Origin: Lachnospiraceae bacterium
GTDB lineage: Bacteria > Bacillota > Clostridia > Lachnospirales > Lachnospiraceae
DNA length: 64,000 bases
Direction: 5' to 3'
Assembly (NCBI GenBank): GCA_017460885.1
Contig: JAFUAB010000001.1
Location: 37,952 to 101,951, forward strand
Shown: one piece after another, positions 37,037-45,602 of the stretch
Numbering within the stretch: position 1 is the stretch's first letter
How the letters are laid out: every line of letters starts with the position of its first letter
The notes under the pieces: model-generated
The model's input: only the letters and a program-made list of their open reading frames with translations
Told to the model about the DNA's origin: nothing
Databases searched by the model: none
Made by a program: the position numbers and the translations under genes

Positions 37037-38866
37037 ATGCATAGATTAGCCGAAAGAGGCAATATGAACGAGCGTATCAACGTTATGCTCCGCAAATTCA
37101 GTTCCCGGATGTCGTCATATCCTCTGGGAATGTGTCCGCTTGCGCTGTACCGTTCACTGCTGCAGATCTCGATCAATCAGTCCTGCGGCAAGTGCGTACC
37201 CTGCAGGGACGGACTTGTTGAAGTGGACAGATTGCTGACCAGCATTTTAAACGGTGATGCCGATGACGGTACTCTCAAAAAAATGGAAGAGATGTGCGTA
37301 ATGATCGCAAAGAGTTCCGACTGCGCCGTGGGCGTCATGGGAGCCAATCTGATCCTGGACAGTCTGACCGAGTTTGCGGATGAGTACGAGAGCCACATCG
37401 GCAGAAAACGATGTGTTGAAAATGTACATCAGACCATTCCGTGCATCACCCTGTGTCCGGCTCACGTTGACGTACCCGGATATATAGCTCTTATCAAGGA
37501 CGGTGACTATGACGGTGCGGTCAAGCTGATCCGCAATAGAAATCCTTTCCCGACTGCCTGCGCGATGGTCTGTGAACACCCCTGTGAAAGACAGTGCCGC
37601 AGAGCGATAATAGATGCCCCGGTCAATATAAGGGGATTAAAGAAATATGTCGTTGATCAGGCACATGCGGATAACGTTGATACTCCTCCGCGCAATGTCT
37701 CCACTGGCAAACGCGTCGCAGTTATCGGAGCCGGCCCGTCCGGACTTACCGCTGCGTATTTCCTGGCATTGATGGGGCACAATGTTGTTGTATATGAGGA
37801 GCATGACAAGGCAGGCGGAATGCTCAGATATGGTATCCCCGAATACAGACTTCCCAAGGAAAGACTGGATGAGGATATCAGGGCCATACTTTCTGCCGGA
37901 GATATCGAGCTAAAATGCGGTGTCAGGGTAGGACGTGATATTACCTTTGAGGAGATCCGGAATTCCTGCGATGCCATGTATATGGGACTCGGTGCGCAGA
38001 TAGGAAACCGGATGCCGATGGAGGGAGCCGATGCAGAGAATGTAGTTCCCGCAGCCGATTTCCTGCAGATGGTGGCAGGGGGGAATGCTCCCGATCTGAC
38101 AGGTAAAAGGGTGGTATTGATAGGCGGCGGCAATGTCGCGATGGATGCCGCGAGGACAGCGGTGAGATTAAACGCCGCAACTGTCCATGTTTTCACTCGT
38201 AAGAGGGACGACTATACGGCGCTTGCATCCGAGATAGAAGGAGCCATGCAGGAGGGAGTCAGATTCCGCACGCTTCTCAGTTTCCTCAATATCGAGACCG
38301 GAGACGACGGCAGCGTGTCAGCCGTATGGCTTCAGCCCGAGATAGTTGCCGAATATGATAAATTCGGCATGGTGACCACCGAGCATTCCAGCAATTATCC
38401 ATACAGATTCAAATGTGATTATCTGATCCTCGGAGTGGGACAGAGAAGCGATACCGCTCATTTTGAGGAATCGGGAGTACCTGTCGAGCGGGGCAGGATC
38501 AAGGCCGATACTACATGCAATGTGGTTGAGATGGATGGGGTATTTTCCGGAGGCGACTGCGTGACCGGCCCTTCCACCGCCATCAATGCCATAGCTGCCG
38601 GACAGGTGGCTGCATTCAACATAGATGAATATCTGGGATATCATCACAAGGTTCACTGTGAGGCCTCCGCGCCTCCCGCATATCCCAATCCCTGTATACC
38701 TACGGGCAGGGCAGAGATCGAGGAAAAGGATCCTGCCGAACGACGTGACAATTTCGATTTTGTAGAGCTGTCCATGACATATGAGGAGGCTGTCCGGGAA
38801 TGCGGAAGATGCCTCAGATGCGATCATTATGGCTGCGGAGCTATGGAAGGAGGCAGGGGCGAATGA
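37037..38866 (+). CDS. Formate dehydrogenase-associated NAD(P)H/FAD iron-sulfur subunit, copy 1
   Basis: 609 residues from the ATG at 37037, which has an AGGAGGAG site. The N-terminal 100 residues match only the [4Fe-4S] tail of NuoF (SCGKCVPCRDGL); the NuoF FMN/NADH domain is absent. The rest is GltD-like: Fer4 Cys groups (CITLCPAHVDVPGY, CEHPCERQCRR), an FAD loop VIGAGPSGLTAAYF and an NAD(P) loop LIGGGNVAMDAART. It ends in a Cys motif CGRCLRCDHYGCG. It should pass electrons between NAD(P)H and the catalytic subunit encoded next, whose start overlaps its stop. Similar fusions occur in SfrB. Confidence 0.88.
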   Translation: MHRLAERGNMNERINVMLRKFSSRMSSYPLGMCPLALYRSLLQISINQSCGKCVPCRDGLVEVDRLLTSILNGDADDGTLKKMEEMCVMIAKSSDCAVGVMGANLILDSLTEFADEYESHIGRKRCVENVHQTIPCITLCPAHVDVPGYIALIKDGDYDGAVKLIRNRNPFPTACAMVCEHPCERQCRRAIIDAPVNIRGLKKYVVDQAHADNVDTPPRNVSTGKRVAVIGAGPSGLTAAYFLALMGHNVVVYEEHDKAGGMLRYGIPEYRLPKERLDEDIRAILSAGDIELKCGVRVGRDITFEEIRNSCDAMYMGLGAQIGNRMPMEGADAENVVPAADFLQMVAGGNAPDLTGKRVVLIGGGNVAMDAARTAVRLNAATVHVFTRKRDDYTALASEIEGAMQEGVRFRTLLSFLNIETGDDGSVSAVWLQPEIVAEYDKFGMVTTEHSSNYPYRFKCDYLILGVGQRSDTAHFEESGVPVERGRIKADTTCNVVEMDGVFSGGDCVTGPSTAINAIAAGQVAAFNIDEYLGYHHKVHCEASAPPAYPNPCIPTGRAEIEEKDPAERRDNFDFVELSMTYEEAVRECGRCLRCDHYGCGAMEGGRGE

Positions 38867-41577
38867 TATCCATATCCATCAACGGAAAAGAATTAAGTAT
38901 TCCCGAGGGAACCACGATCCTCAAGGCTGCCCGTGATAACGGTATAGACATACCTTCACTCTGTTATATGGAGGGAGTTTCCGATATAGGTATGTGCCGT
39001 ATCTGCGTGGTAGAGGTTGAGGGCTATGACCAGCTGCTTGCTGCCTGCCGTACCAAGGCCAAGGAAGGGATGAAGGTGATCACCGAGAGCGAGAGACTGA
39101 CCGAATACCGCAGGGAAATGCTGGATCTCATATTGTCCAACCATAATCAGGACTGTATGAGCTGTCCCTCCAACGGTGCCTGTGAGCTGCAGGATCTGTG
39201 CAACAGATATGATGTCAGGCATACCACCTATCAGGGCAGCAGATCCTGGATAGAGAATAAGATGCCGCTGCTGGATTCCAATCCGTATATCGTATACGAC
39301 CACAGCAAATGCATTCACTGTCAGAGATGCATCAACGTATGTCATCACATAGCGGTAAACGGCACATTGAAGAGCGCGAGGAGCGGTGTATTCCATATCG
39401 TGGATGCACCCTTCGGAGAGAATTTTAAGTCCACCGGCTGCGAGTCCTGTGGCAACTGTGCCAGCGTATGTCCCACAGGAGCGCTTACCCTCAAGAACGA
39501 TGCCAGATACCGTAACTGGGAGGTCACCAAGGTTAAGACCACCTGCCCTCACTGTGCTACGGGCTGCCAGTTCTATCTGGTAGTAAAGGATAACCGTATT
39601 GTAAATGTGGAGCCTTCCAACGGGCCGTCCAATCATCACAGGCTCTGTGTGAAAGGCCGTTCCGGAAGCTTTGATTTCGTTCATTCTCCGGACCGTCTGA
39701 CGAAGCCGCTGATAAAGGACCGTTCTACAGGCGAATTCCACGAGGCGACCTGGGAAGAGGCCATAGCTTATACCGCGAAGCGTTTCATGGAGATCAAGGA
39801 TAAATACGGCTCGGATTCCCTGGCCGGCTTTGCCTGCTCCCGCTCCGCCAACGAAGATATATACATGGTACAGAAGATGGTCCGCACCTGCTTCGGCAAT
39901 AACAACACCGATAACTGCGCGAGAGTATGTCACTCCGCATCGGTTTCGGGACTGGCCCGGACTCTCGGCTCGGGAGCCATGACCAATCCGATACATGATA
40001 TAACCCATGATGTTGACTGCATCCTGTTAGTCGGCTCCAATCCCGAAGAGGCACATCCGGTAGTCGGCATGCAGATACGTCTGGCGGTAAAGAACGGTAC
40101 GAGACTGATCGTAGTGGATCCCCGTGATATCGGACTGGCTAAGGATGCAGATATCCACCTTAAGATCCGTCCCGGTACCAACGTGGCATTTGCTAACGGT
40201 ATGATGCACGTGATGATCAAAGAGGATCTGATCGACCATGATTACATCAGGGATAATGCTGAGGGTTTCGAGGAACTCAAGGCCATAGTGGAGGAGTATA
40301 CTCCCGAGAAGGTCGGCGGGATCTGTCATATCGATCCTCTTAAGCTGATAGAAGCTGCCCGTATGTATGCCACCGCAGACAAAGCTCCTATCATCTACTG
40401 CCTCGGCGTGACCGAGCATTCCACGGGCACCGAGGGCGTTATGTCCATGTCCAATATGGCTGTTCTCTGCGGCAAGATAGGCAGAAGCGGCTGCGGAGTT
40501 AATCCTCTCAGGGGACAGAATAATGTACAGGGAGCCTGTGATATGGGCGCAATGCCCACGGATTATCCGGGCTATCAGAAGGTTGATAACGACGCTGTAC
40601 GTGAGAAGTTTGAAAAGGCCTGGGGCGTACCCTTAAGCCCTGTACCCGGCTTAAAGGCAACCGAGGTCTTCCCTGCCGCCATAGAAGGCAGGATACGGGG
40701 ACTGTATATCTGCGGAGAGGATCCGGTGGTATCGGATCCGGATACGCATCATATAATCAGGTCCCTGGAGAGCCTGGACTTCCTGGTGGTACAGGATCTT
40801 TTCATGACTAAGACGGCTGAATACGCCGATGTTATACTGCCCGGTATCAGCTATGCGGAAAAGGAGGGTACCTTCTCCAATACCGAGAGGCGTGTCCAGA
40901 GGATCCGCAAGGCCGTTACGCTGAAGGGTGATATGAGACCCGATACGGATATCCTGATCGATCTGATGAATGCGATGGGCTATCCCCAGAAATATATGAC
41001 TCCTGCCGAGATCATGGATGAGATCGCGGAGCTGACACCCAGCTTCCACGGCATTTCGCATAAGAGACTGGATGAGGAGGGCGGACTGCAGTGGCCGTGT
41101 CCCGAGAAGGATCATCCGGGAACACCCATAATGCATGCCGGACATCCCGCCAGAGGCAAGGCGTATCTGTATCCGGCCGAATACAAGCCCTCTCAGGAGC
41201 TGCCGGACGATGATTATCCGTTTATACTGATGACCGGTCGTATCCTGTATCATTACAATGCGGCCGCCATGACCTCCAGGGCACCCGGACTTGTGGAGCT
41301 GGCGGATGAAGGCTTTATTGAGATAAATTACAAGGATGCTGACAGGCTTGAAATAGAGAACGGTGAACGCATATCAGTCAGGAGCAGAAGAGGCGGGATC
41401 ACTGCCACTGCCCGTGTCGGCAGGAAGGTTTCGGAGGGTGAGACCTGGATGCCGTTCCACTTTGAGGATTCGCCGGTCAATATGCTGACCAATGCGGCGC
41501 TTGACGATATAGCCCGTATTCCCGAGTATAAGGTGTGCGCGGTGTCGATAAGTAAATTGCAGGGGTGTGAATCGTGA
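38863..41577 (+). CDS. Molybdenum formate dehydrogenase catalytic subunit, cysteine type, copy 1
   Basis: 904 residues from the ATG at 38863 overlapping the previous stop (ATGA). NuoG-like N-terminal part: a [2Fe-2S] domain (CYMEGVSDIGMCRICVVEV), a His/Cys cluster and two [4Fe-4S] sets (CIHCQRCINVC, CESCGNCASVCPTG). A further [4Fe-4S] motif CPHCATGCQF opens the bis-MGD domain. Active-site Cys356 (RVCHSAS) with adjacent His357 and Arg550 (NPLRGQNNVQG) match Cys/Sec140, His141 and Arg333 of E. coli FdhH, so formate/CO2 chemistry is likely and selenium is not used. A related SfrA-type acceptor reductase is the main alternative. It couples with moeA downstream. Confidence 0.88.
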   Translation: MISISINGKELSIPEGTTILKAARDNGIDIPSLCYMEGVSDIGMCRICVVEVEGYDQLLAACRTKAKEGMKVITESERLTEYRREMLDLILSNHNQDCMSCPSNGACELQDLCNRYDVRHTTYQGSRSWIENKMPLLDSNPYIVYDHSKCIHCQRCINVCHHIAVNGTLKSARSGVFHIVDAPFGENFKSTGCESCGNCASVCPTGALTLKNDARYRNWEVTKVKTTCPHCATGCQFYLVVKDNRIVNVEPSNGPSNHHRLCVKGRSGSFDFVHSPDRLTKPLIKDRSTGEFHEATWEEAIAYTAKRFMEIKDKYGSDSLAGFACSRSANEDIYMVQKMVRTCFGNNNTDNCARVCHSASVSGLARTLGSGAMTNPIHDITHDVDCILLVGSNPEEAHPVVGMQIRLAVKNGTRLIVVDPRDIGLAKDADIHLKIRPGTNVAFANGMMHVMIKEDLIDHDYIRDNAEGFEELKAIVEEYTPEKVGGICHIDPLKLIEAARMYATADKAPIIYCLGVTEHSTGTEGVMSMSNMAVLCGKIGRSGCGVNPLRGQNNVQGACDMGAMPTDYPGYQKVDNDAVREKFEKAWGVPLSPVPGLKATEVFPAAIEGRIRGLYICGEDPVVSDPDTHHIIRSLESLDFLVVQDLFMTKTAEYADVILPGISYAEKEGTFSNTERRVQRIRKAVTLKGDMRPDTDILIDLMNAMGYPQKYMTPAEIMDEIAELTPSFHGISHKRLDEEGGLQWPCPEKDHPGTPIMHAGHPARGKAYLYPAEYKPSQELPDDDYPFILMTGRILYHYNAAAMTSRAPGLVELADEGFIEINYKDADRLEIENGERISVRSRRGGITATARVGRKVSEGETWMPFHFEDSPVNMLTNAALDDIARIPEYKVCAVSISKLQGCES

Positions 41578-42863
41578 CGATCGAAGAGGCACAGGAATTA
41601 CTGACAGACAGGATCAGGCCAATAACGGATACGGAATATGTATCCATCGCCGATGCGGACGGACGTGTGGCCGCTGAAGATATATATGCTGTCATCGACG
41701 TGCCCTCCTGGCCCAGATCAGCCATGGACGGATATGCGGTGAGATCGGATGAAGTGAAGGAAGCATCTGAGGATGCCCCCGCGATACTCCGGGTGATCGG
41801 AGAGATAGACGCCGGTGATTACTGGTCTGAGGAAGAGACGAAAGCGCATATAAAACAGGCTGCAGAGAGTTATCTGGAAAACCCGGGGATGGATAAGGCA
41901 GACAGTGCCGGAGGCGCTGACGGCGGAGATACTTCCCTGACTGCGGTCCGGATCATGACCGGAGGTGCGGTTCCTCCCGGATTTGATGCCGTCATCAGGC
42001 AGGAGGATACCGATTACGGCGAGACATTCGTAAGTATATACAAGGGTCAGTCTGAGGGTATGAATATCTGTCCGGTCGGAGAGGAATGTTCCAGTGGAAC
42101 ATGTGTTGCAGGTATGGGAACGCTGATCGGTCGCGTAGAGTTGGGGCTGATGGCTTCGGTGGGCGTATCGGGGATAAATGTCATACGCAGACCCCGGATA
42201 GCGATACTGACCACCGGAAGTGAACTGGATACTCCCGGAGAGGAGCTTAAGCCCGGTCATATATACGGCAGTATTTCGTATATGCTGGCATCCTCCGTCA
42301 GAAAGGCCGGCTTTGATATAGTTATTGGTTCACATGTGGCGGATGATCACGAGGCCATCAAAAGGGAGCTTCTGACAGCGGCTGAGACTGCCGATCTGGT
42401 AATAACCACCGGAGGAGTATCCGTAGGCAAAAAGGATCTGCTCCATGGCGTTCTGGATGAGATCGGCGCGGAGAAGCTCTTTTACAATGTGGACATACAG
42501 CCGGGAACTCCGACGATCGCAGCTATTCTTAATGACAAACCGGTATTGAGTCTGTCCGGCAATCCTTATGCGGCACTGGCTAATTTCGATATATATTTTC
42601 ATACTGCGGCAGCAGCGCTGACAGGCTGTGCGGTTTTCCTTCCGCGGGTGACCGAAGCGGTACTCGATGATCCTTATGATAAGGTAAATCATCACCGAAG
42701 ACTGATCAGGGCGTTTTCGCAGGACGGACATGTGAAGCTGAACGTATCGAATCATAAATCCTCGGTGTTCGGAAATATGAATCAATGTAATTGTTATATC
42801 GATATTCCGGGAGGAGTGAGCGTATCGCCGGGGGATGTTGTTAAGATCAGGATGATAGAATAG
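41574..42863 (+). CDS. moeA: MoeA, molybdopterin molybdenumtransferase
   Basis: Inserts molybdenum into molybdopterin for the cofactor. 429 residues, starting with GTG at 41574 that overlaps the formate dehydrogenase stop (GTGA). Family motifs are SWPRSAMDGYAVRS, MTGGAVPPGFDAVIRQEDT, LTTGSELDTPGEELKPGHIY, TTGGVSVGKKD and SLSGNPYAALANF. An insert of about 40 residues rich in Glu/Ala follows the first domain and makes it slightly long. The location directly after fdh copy 1 fits cofactor supply to that enzyme. Confidence 0.95.
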   Translation: MTIEEAQELLTDRIRPITDTEYVSIADADGRVAAEDIYAVIDVPSWPRSAMDGYAVRSDEVKEASEDAPAILRVIGEIDAGDYWSEEETKAHIKQAAESYLENPGMDKADSAGGADGGDTSLTAVRIMTGGAVPPGFDAVIRQEDTDYGETFVSIYKGQSEGMNICPVGEECSSGTCVAGMGTLIGRVELGLMASVGVSGINVIRRPRIAILTTGSELDTPGEELKPGHIYGSISYMLASSVRKAGFDIVIGSHVADDHEAIKRELLTAAETADLVITTGGVSVGKKDLLHGVLDEIGAEKLFYNVDIQPGTPTIAAILNDKPVLSLSGNPYAALANFDIYFHTAAAALTGCAVFLPRVTEAVLDDPYDKVNHHRRLIRAFSQDGHVKLNVSNHKSSVFGNMNQCNCYIDIPGGVSVSPGDVVKIRMIE

Positions 42864-42872
42864 TGATGAAGA

Positions 42873-42907
42873 ATGGGGACAGTCCTCCGCAGGAGAACCG
42901 TCCCCAT
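42873..42907. terminator. Bidirectional terminator between moeA and fdh copy 2
   Basis: ATGGGGAC (42873-42880) pairs perfectly with GTCCCCAT (42900-42907), and inner TCCT pairs with AGGA. AT-rich sequence flanks both sides. It lies between two convergent stop codons only 48 bases apart. Its GGGGAC core resembles the dispersed repeat family described elsewhere in the window. Confidence 0.7.
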
Positions 42908-42911
42908 ATAT

Positions 42912-45602
42912 TTATATCTTCTCGATCTTTACTGCGCAAACCTTGTATTCCGGTATCCTCGCGTACTTATCCAGCGCAGCATTCGTCAGTATATTCGCAT
43001 TTCCGTCCGGGAAATGGAACGGCATCCAGGTCTCTCCGGGAGATACCTTTTCGCCGACCCTGGCCGTGGTCGTGAGCGTTCCGCGTCTGGAGCTCACACG
43101 GATCTTTTCTCCGTTTGCTATGCCCATTCTGGCAGCATCCTCATCATTGAGTTCTATGAATGAGTGTCCTTCCCTTTCCATAAGTCCGGGAGTCCGGCCT
43201 GTCATAGCCCTGGTGTTGTAATGGTACAGGATACGTCCCGTCATAAGTATGAACGGATAATCCTCATCCGGCAGCTCGGCACTGGGCACATATTCGGCGG
43301 GATAGAACCAGCCGAGTCCTCTGGTGAATTTACCTACGTGCATGATGGGAGTACCGGGATGATCCTTGTCGAGGCAGGGCCACTGCAGTCCGCCCTCCCT
43401 GTCCAGTCTCCTGTGCGAGATGCCGCCGAAGCTCGGTGTCAGGGACGCGATCTCATCCATGATCTCCTCGGATGTCAGATGAGGCTGCTCATATCCCATA
43501 CGGTTCATCAGATCTATGAATATATCCGTATCAAGCCTCATCTCGCCCTCGAGTGTAACGGCCTTGCGTACACGCTGTACCCTTCTCTCTGTATTGGAGA
43601 AGGTTCCTTCCTTTTCGGCATAGCTGGTACCGGGCAGTATCACATCGGCGTACTGTGCGGTTTCTGTCATAAAGAGGTCGTCAACCACGAGGAAGTCAAG
43701 GCTCTCGAGAGCCTTTTTGATATGATTCTGATCTGCGTCGGTTACTATCGGATCCTCTCCGAAGATAAAGAGTCCGCGGATCTCCTTGCGTATGGCGGCA
43801 CCGAACACATCGGTTGCGAATACGCCGGGCTTTTTGTTGAGAGTAACTCCCCAGCCCTTCTCGAACTTTTCCATGACGGCCTCGTCGGTGACCTTCTGAT
43901 AACCCGGGAAATGTCCGGGCATCGCTCCCATGTCGCAGGCGCCCTGTACGTTGTTCTGGCCGCGCAGAGGATTTACACCGCAGCCGCTTCTGCCGAGCTT
44001 ACCCACCATCATGGCCATGTTGGACATGCTCATTACGCCCTCGGTACCTGTGGAATGCTCGGTAACTCCGAGGCAGTAGATGATCGGAGCCTTTTTGGCC
44101 TTGGCGTACATCAGAGCCGCTTCTCTGAGGTGGTTGGGATCGATATGGCATATCTCGCCGACCTTTTCGGGAGTGTATTCCATGACTATCTTTTTTAATT
44201 CCTCGAAGCCCTCGGTTCTTTCTTTGATGAAGGTCTCATCGATGAGTCCCTCTGTTATGAACACATTCATCATGCCGTTGGCGAAGGCCACGTTGGTACC
44301 GGGTTTGAGCTTCAGATGGATATCGGCCTGGGCGGAGAGTCCTATGTCCCTCGGATCCACTACTATCAGTCTGGTTCCTCTTGCCACAGCCTGTCGTATC
44401 TGCATGCCGACCACGGGATGAGCTTCCTCGGGGTTGGAGCCAACCAGCATGATCACATCGACATCCTCGGTTATATCGGCTATAGGGTTAGTCATTGCTC
44501 CGGATCCGAGCGTCATTGCGAGCCCGTGTACGGATGCCGAATGGCACACCCTTGCGCAGTTGTCGACGTTGTTGGTGCCGAATGCGCAGCGTACCATTTT
44601 CTGGAGCATGTATATGTCCTCGTTGGGAGAACGGGAGCAGGCGAAACCGGCCAGTGAATCCGGTCCGTATTCTTTCTTTATATTGGTAAACTTATCGGCG
44701 ATCAGATCAAGTGCTTCATCCCAGCTTGCTCTCTCGAATTCTCCGGTCTCGTGGTTTTTGATCAGGGGGTATTTGAGACGGTCGCCGGAATGTACGAAAT
44801 TGAAGGATCCGAAGCGGCCCTTTACACAGAGCATACCCTTGTTGGAGGGTCCCTTTGCGGGCTCCACGTCCACGATCCGGTTGTTCTTGACTACCAGATA
44901 ATACTGGCACCCGGTAGCGCAGTGGGGACATGTGGTCAGTATCCTGTCTACCTTGCCGTACTGGTAGTTGCGTTTGTTCTTGGATACGAGAGCCCCGGTG
45001 GGACAGGCCTGGGCACAGTTGCCGCAGGATTCGCATTCGGTTTCCTTCCAGTCGGGTCCGAAGGGGGCATTTATAAGTGTTCGGGTGCCGATCTTGCCGT
45101 TACACAGTACTCCGTTTCCGGCCACCTTGTGGCAGGTGCTGACGCACCGCTGACAGTTGATGCACAGCTCCGGATGATACTCGAGGAAGGGATTGTCCTT
45201 TTTGGGAGGAATCACGGCAGCGTCTGCCTTGTACACCGATTCGGTGATTTCATATTCGTTGGAGAGCTCCTGCAGTCTGCAGTCGCCGGATTTGGCGCAT
45301 GAGAAGCATCTCACATTGTGATTTGCCAGCAGGAGGTTCAGCATCTGTTTGCGGCTCCTGATCACGCGATCACTGTTGGTAGTTATGTTCATGCCGTCCG
45401 CAACCTGGGTATTGCAGGAGGTTGTCAGATGCTCGCGTCCCTCGATCTCAACGACACACATTTTACATGCGCCTATCTCGTTTATATCCTTGAGATAACA
45501 CAGCGTGGGTATCCTGATGCCGGCGGAAGCAGAGGCCTCCAGTATGGTCATGGAATCATCCGCTTTGACGGCGATGCCGTCGATAGTAATATTACACATC
45601 AT
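42912..45602 (-). CDS. Molybdenum formate dehydrogenase catalytic subunit, cysteine type, copy 2
   Basis: 896 residues, strongly similar along its whole length to copy 1. The same order of clusters is seen: [2Fe-2S] (CYLKDINEIGACKMCVVEI), CINCQRCVSTC, CESCGNCAQACPTG and CPHCATGCQY. The catalytic set is Cys353 (RVCHSAS), His354 and Arg547 (NPLRGQNNVQG), with the same 194-residue spacing as in copy 1. The start overlaps the stop of the upstream subunit gene by four bases. It is transcribed towards copy 1. The two may differ in redox partner or regulation. Confidence 0.88.
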   Translation of the reverse strand: MMCNITIDGIAVKADDSMTILEASASAGIRIPTLCYLKDINEIGACKMCVVEIEGREHLTTSCNTQVADGMNITTNSDRVIRSRKQMLNLLLANHNVRCFSCAKSGDCRLQELSNEYEITESVYKADAAVIPPKKDNPFLEYHPELCINCQRCVSTCHKVAGNGVLCNGKIGTRTLINAPFGPDWKETECESCGNCAQACPTGALVSKNKRNYQYGKVDRILTTCPHCATGCQYYLVVKNNRIVDVEPAKGPSNKGMLCVKGRFGSFNFVHSGDRLKYPLIKNHETGEFERASWDEALDLIADKFTNIKKEYGPDSLAGFACSRSPNEDIYMLQKMVRCAFGTNNVDNCARVCHSASVHGLAMTLGSGAMTNPIADITEDVDVIMLVGSNPEEAHPVVGMQIRQAVARGTRLIVVDPRDIGLSAQADIHLKLKPGTNVAFANGMMNVFITEGLIDETFIKERTEGFEELKKIVMEYTPEKVGEICHIDPNHLREAALMYAKAKKAPIIYCLGVTEHSTGTEGVMSMSNMAMMVGKLGRSGCGVNPLRGQNNVQGACDMGAMPGHFPGYQKVTDEAVMEKFEKGWGVTLNKKPGVFATDVFGAAIRKEIRGLFIFGEDPIVTDADQNHIKKALESLDFLVVDDLFMTETAQYADVILPGTSYAEKEGTFSNTERRVQRVRKAVTLEGEMRLDTDIFIDLMNRMGYEQPHLTSEEIMDEIASLTPSFGGISHRRLDREGGLQWPCLDKDHPGTPIMHVGKFTRGLGWFYPAEYVPSAELPDEDYPFILMTGRILYHYNTRAMTGRTPGLMEREGHSFIELNDEDAARMGIANGEKIRVSSRRGTLTTTARVGEKVSPGETWMPFHFPDGNANILTNAALDKYARIPEYKVCAVKIEKI

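Noticed and set aside
39928-39930. Possible selenocysteine in the formate dehydrogenases
   Set aside because: Both catalytic positions are ordinary Cys codons (TGT and TGC), so no UGA readthrough is needed.
44751-45302. Plus-strand open frames opposite fdh copy 2 (42943-47446)
   Set aside because: They are antisense shadows of the two well-supported minus-strand genes and contain no protein motifs.
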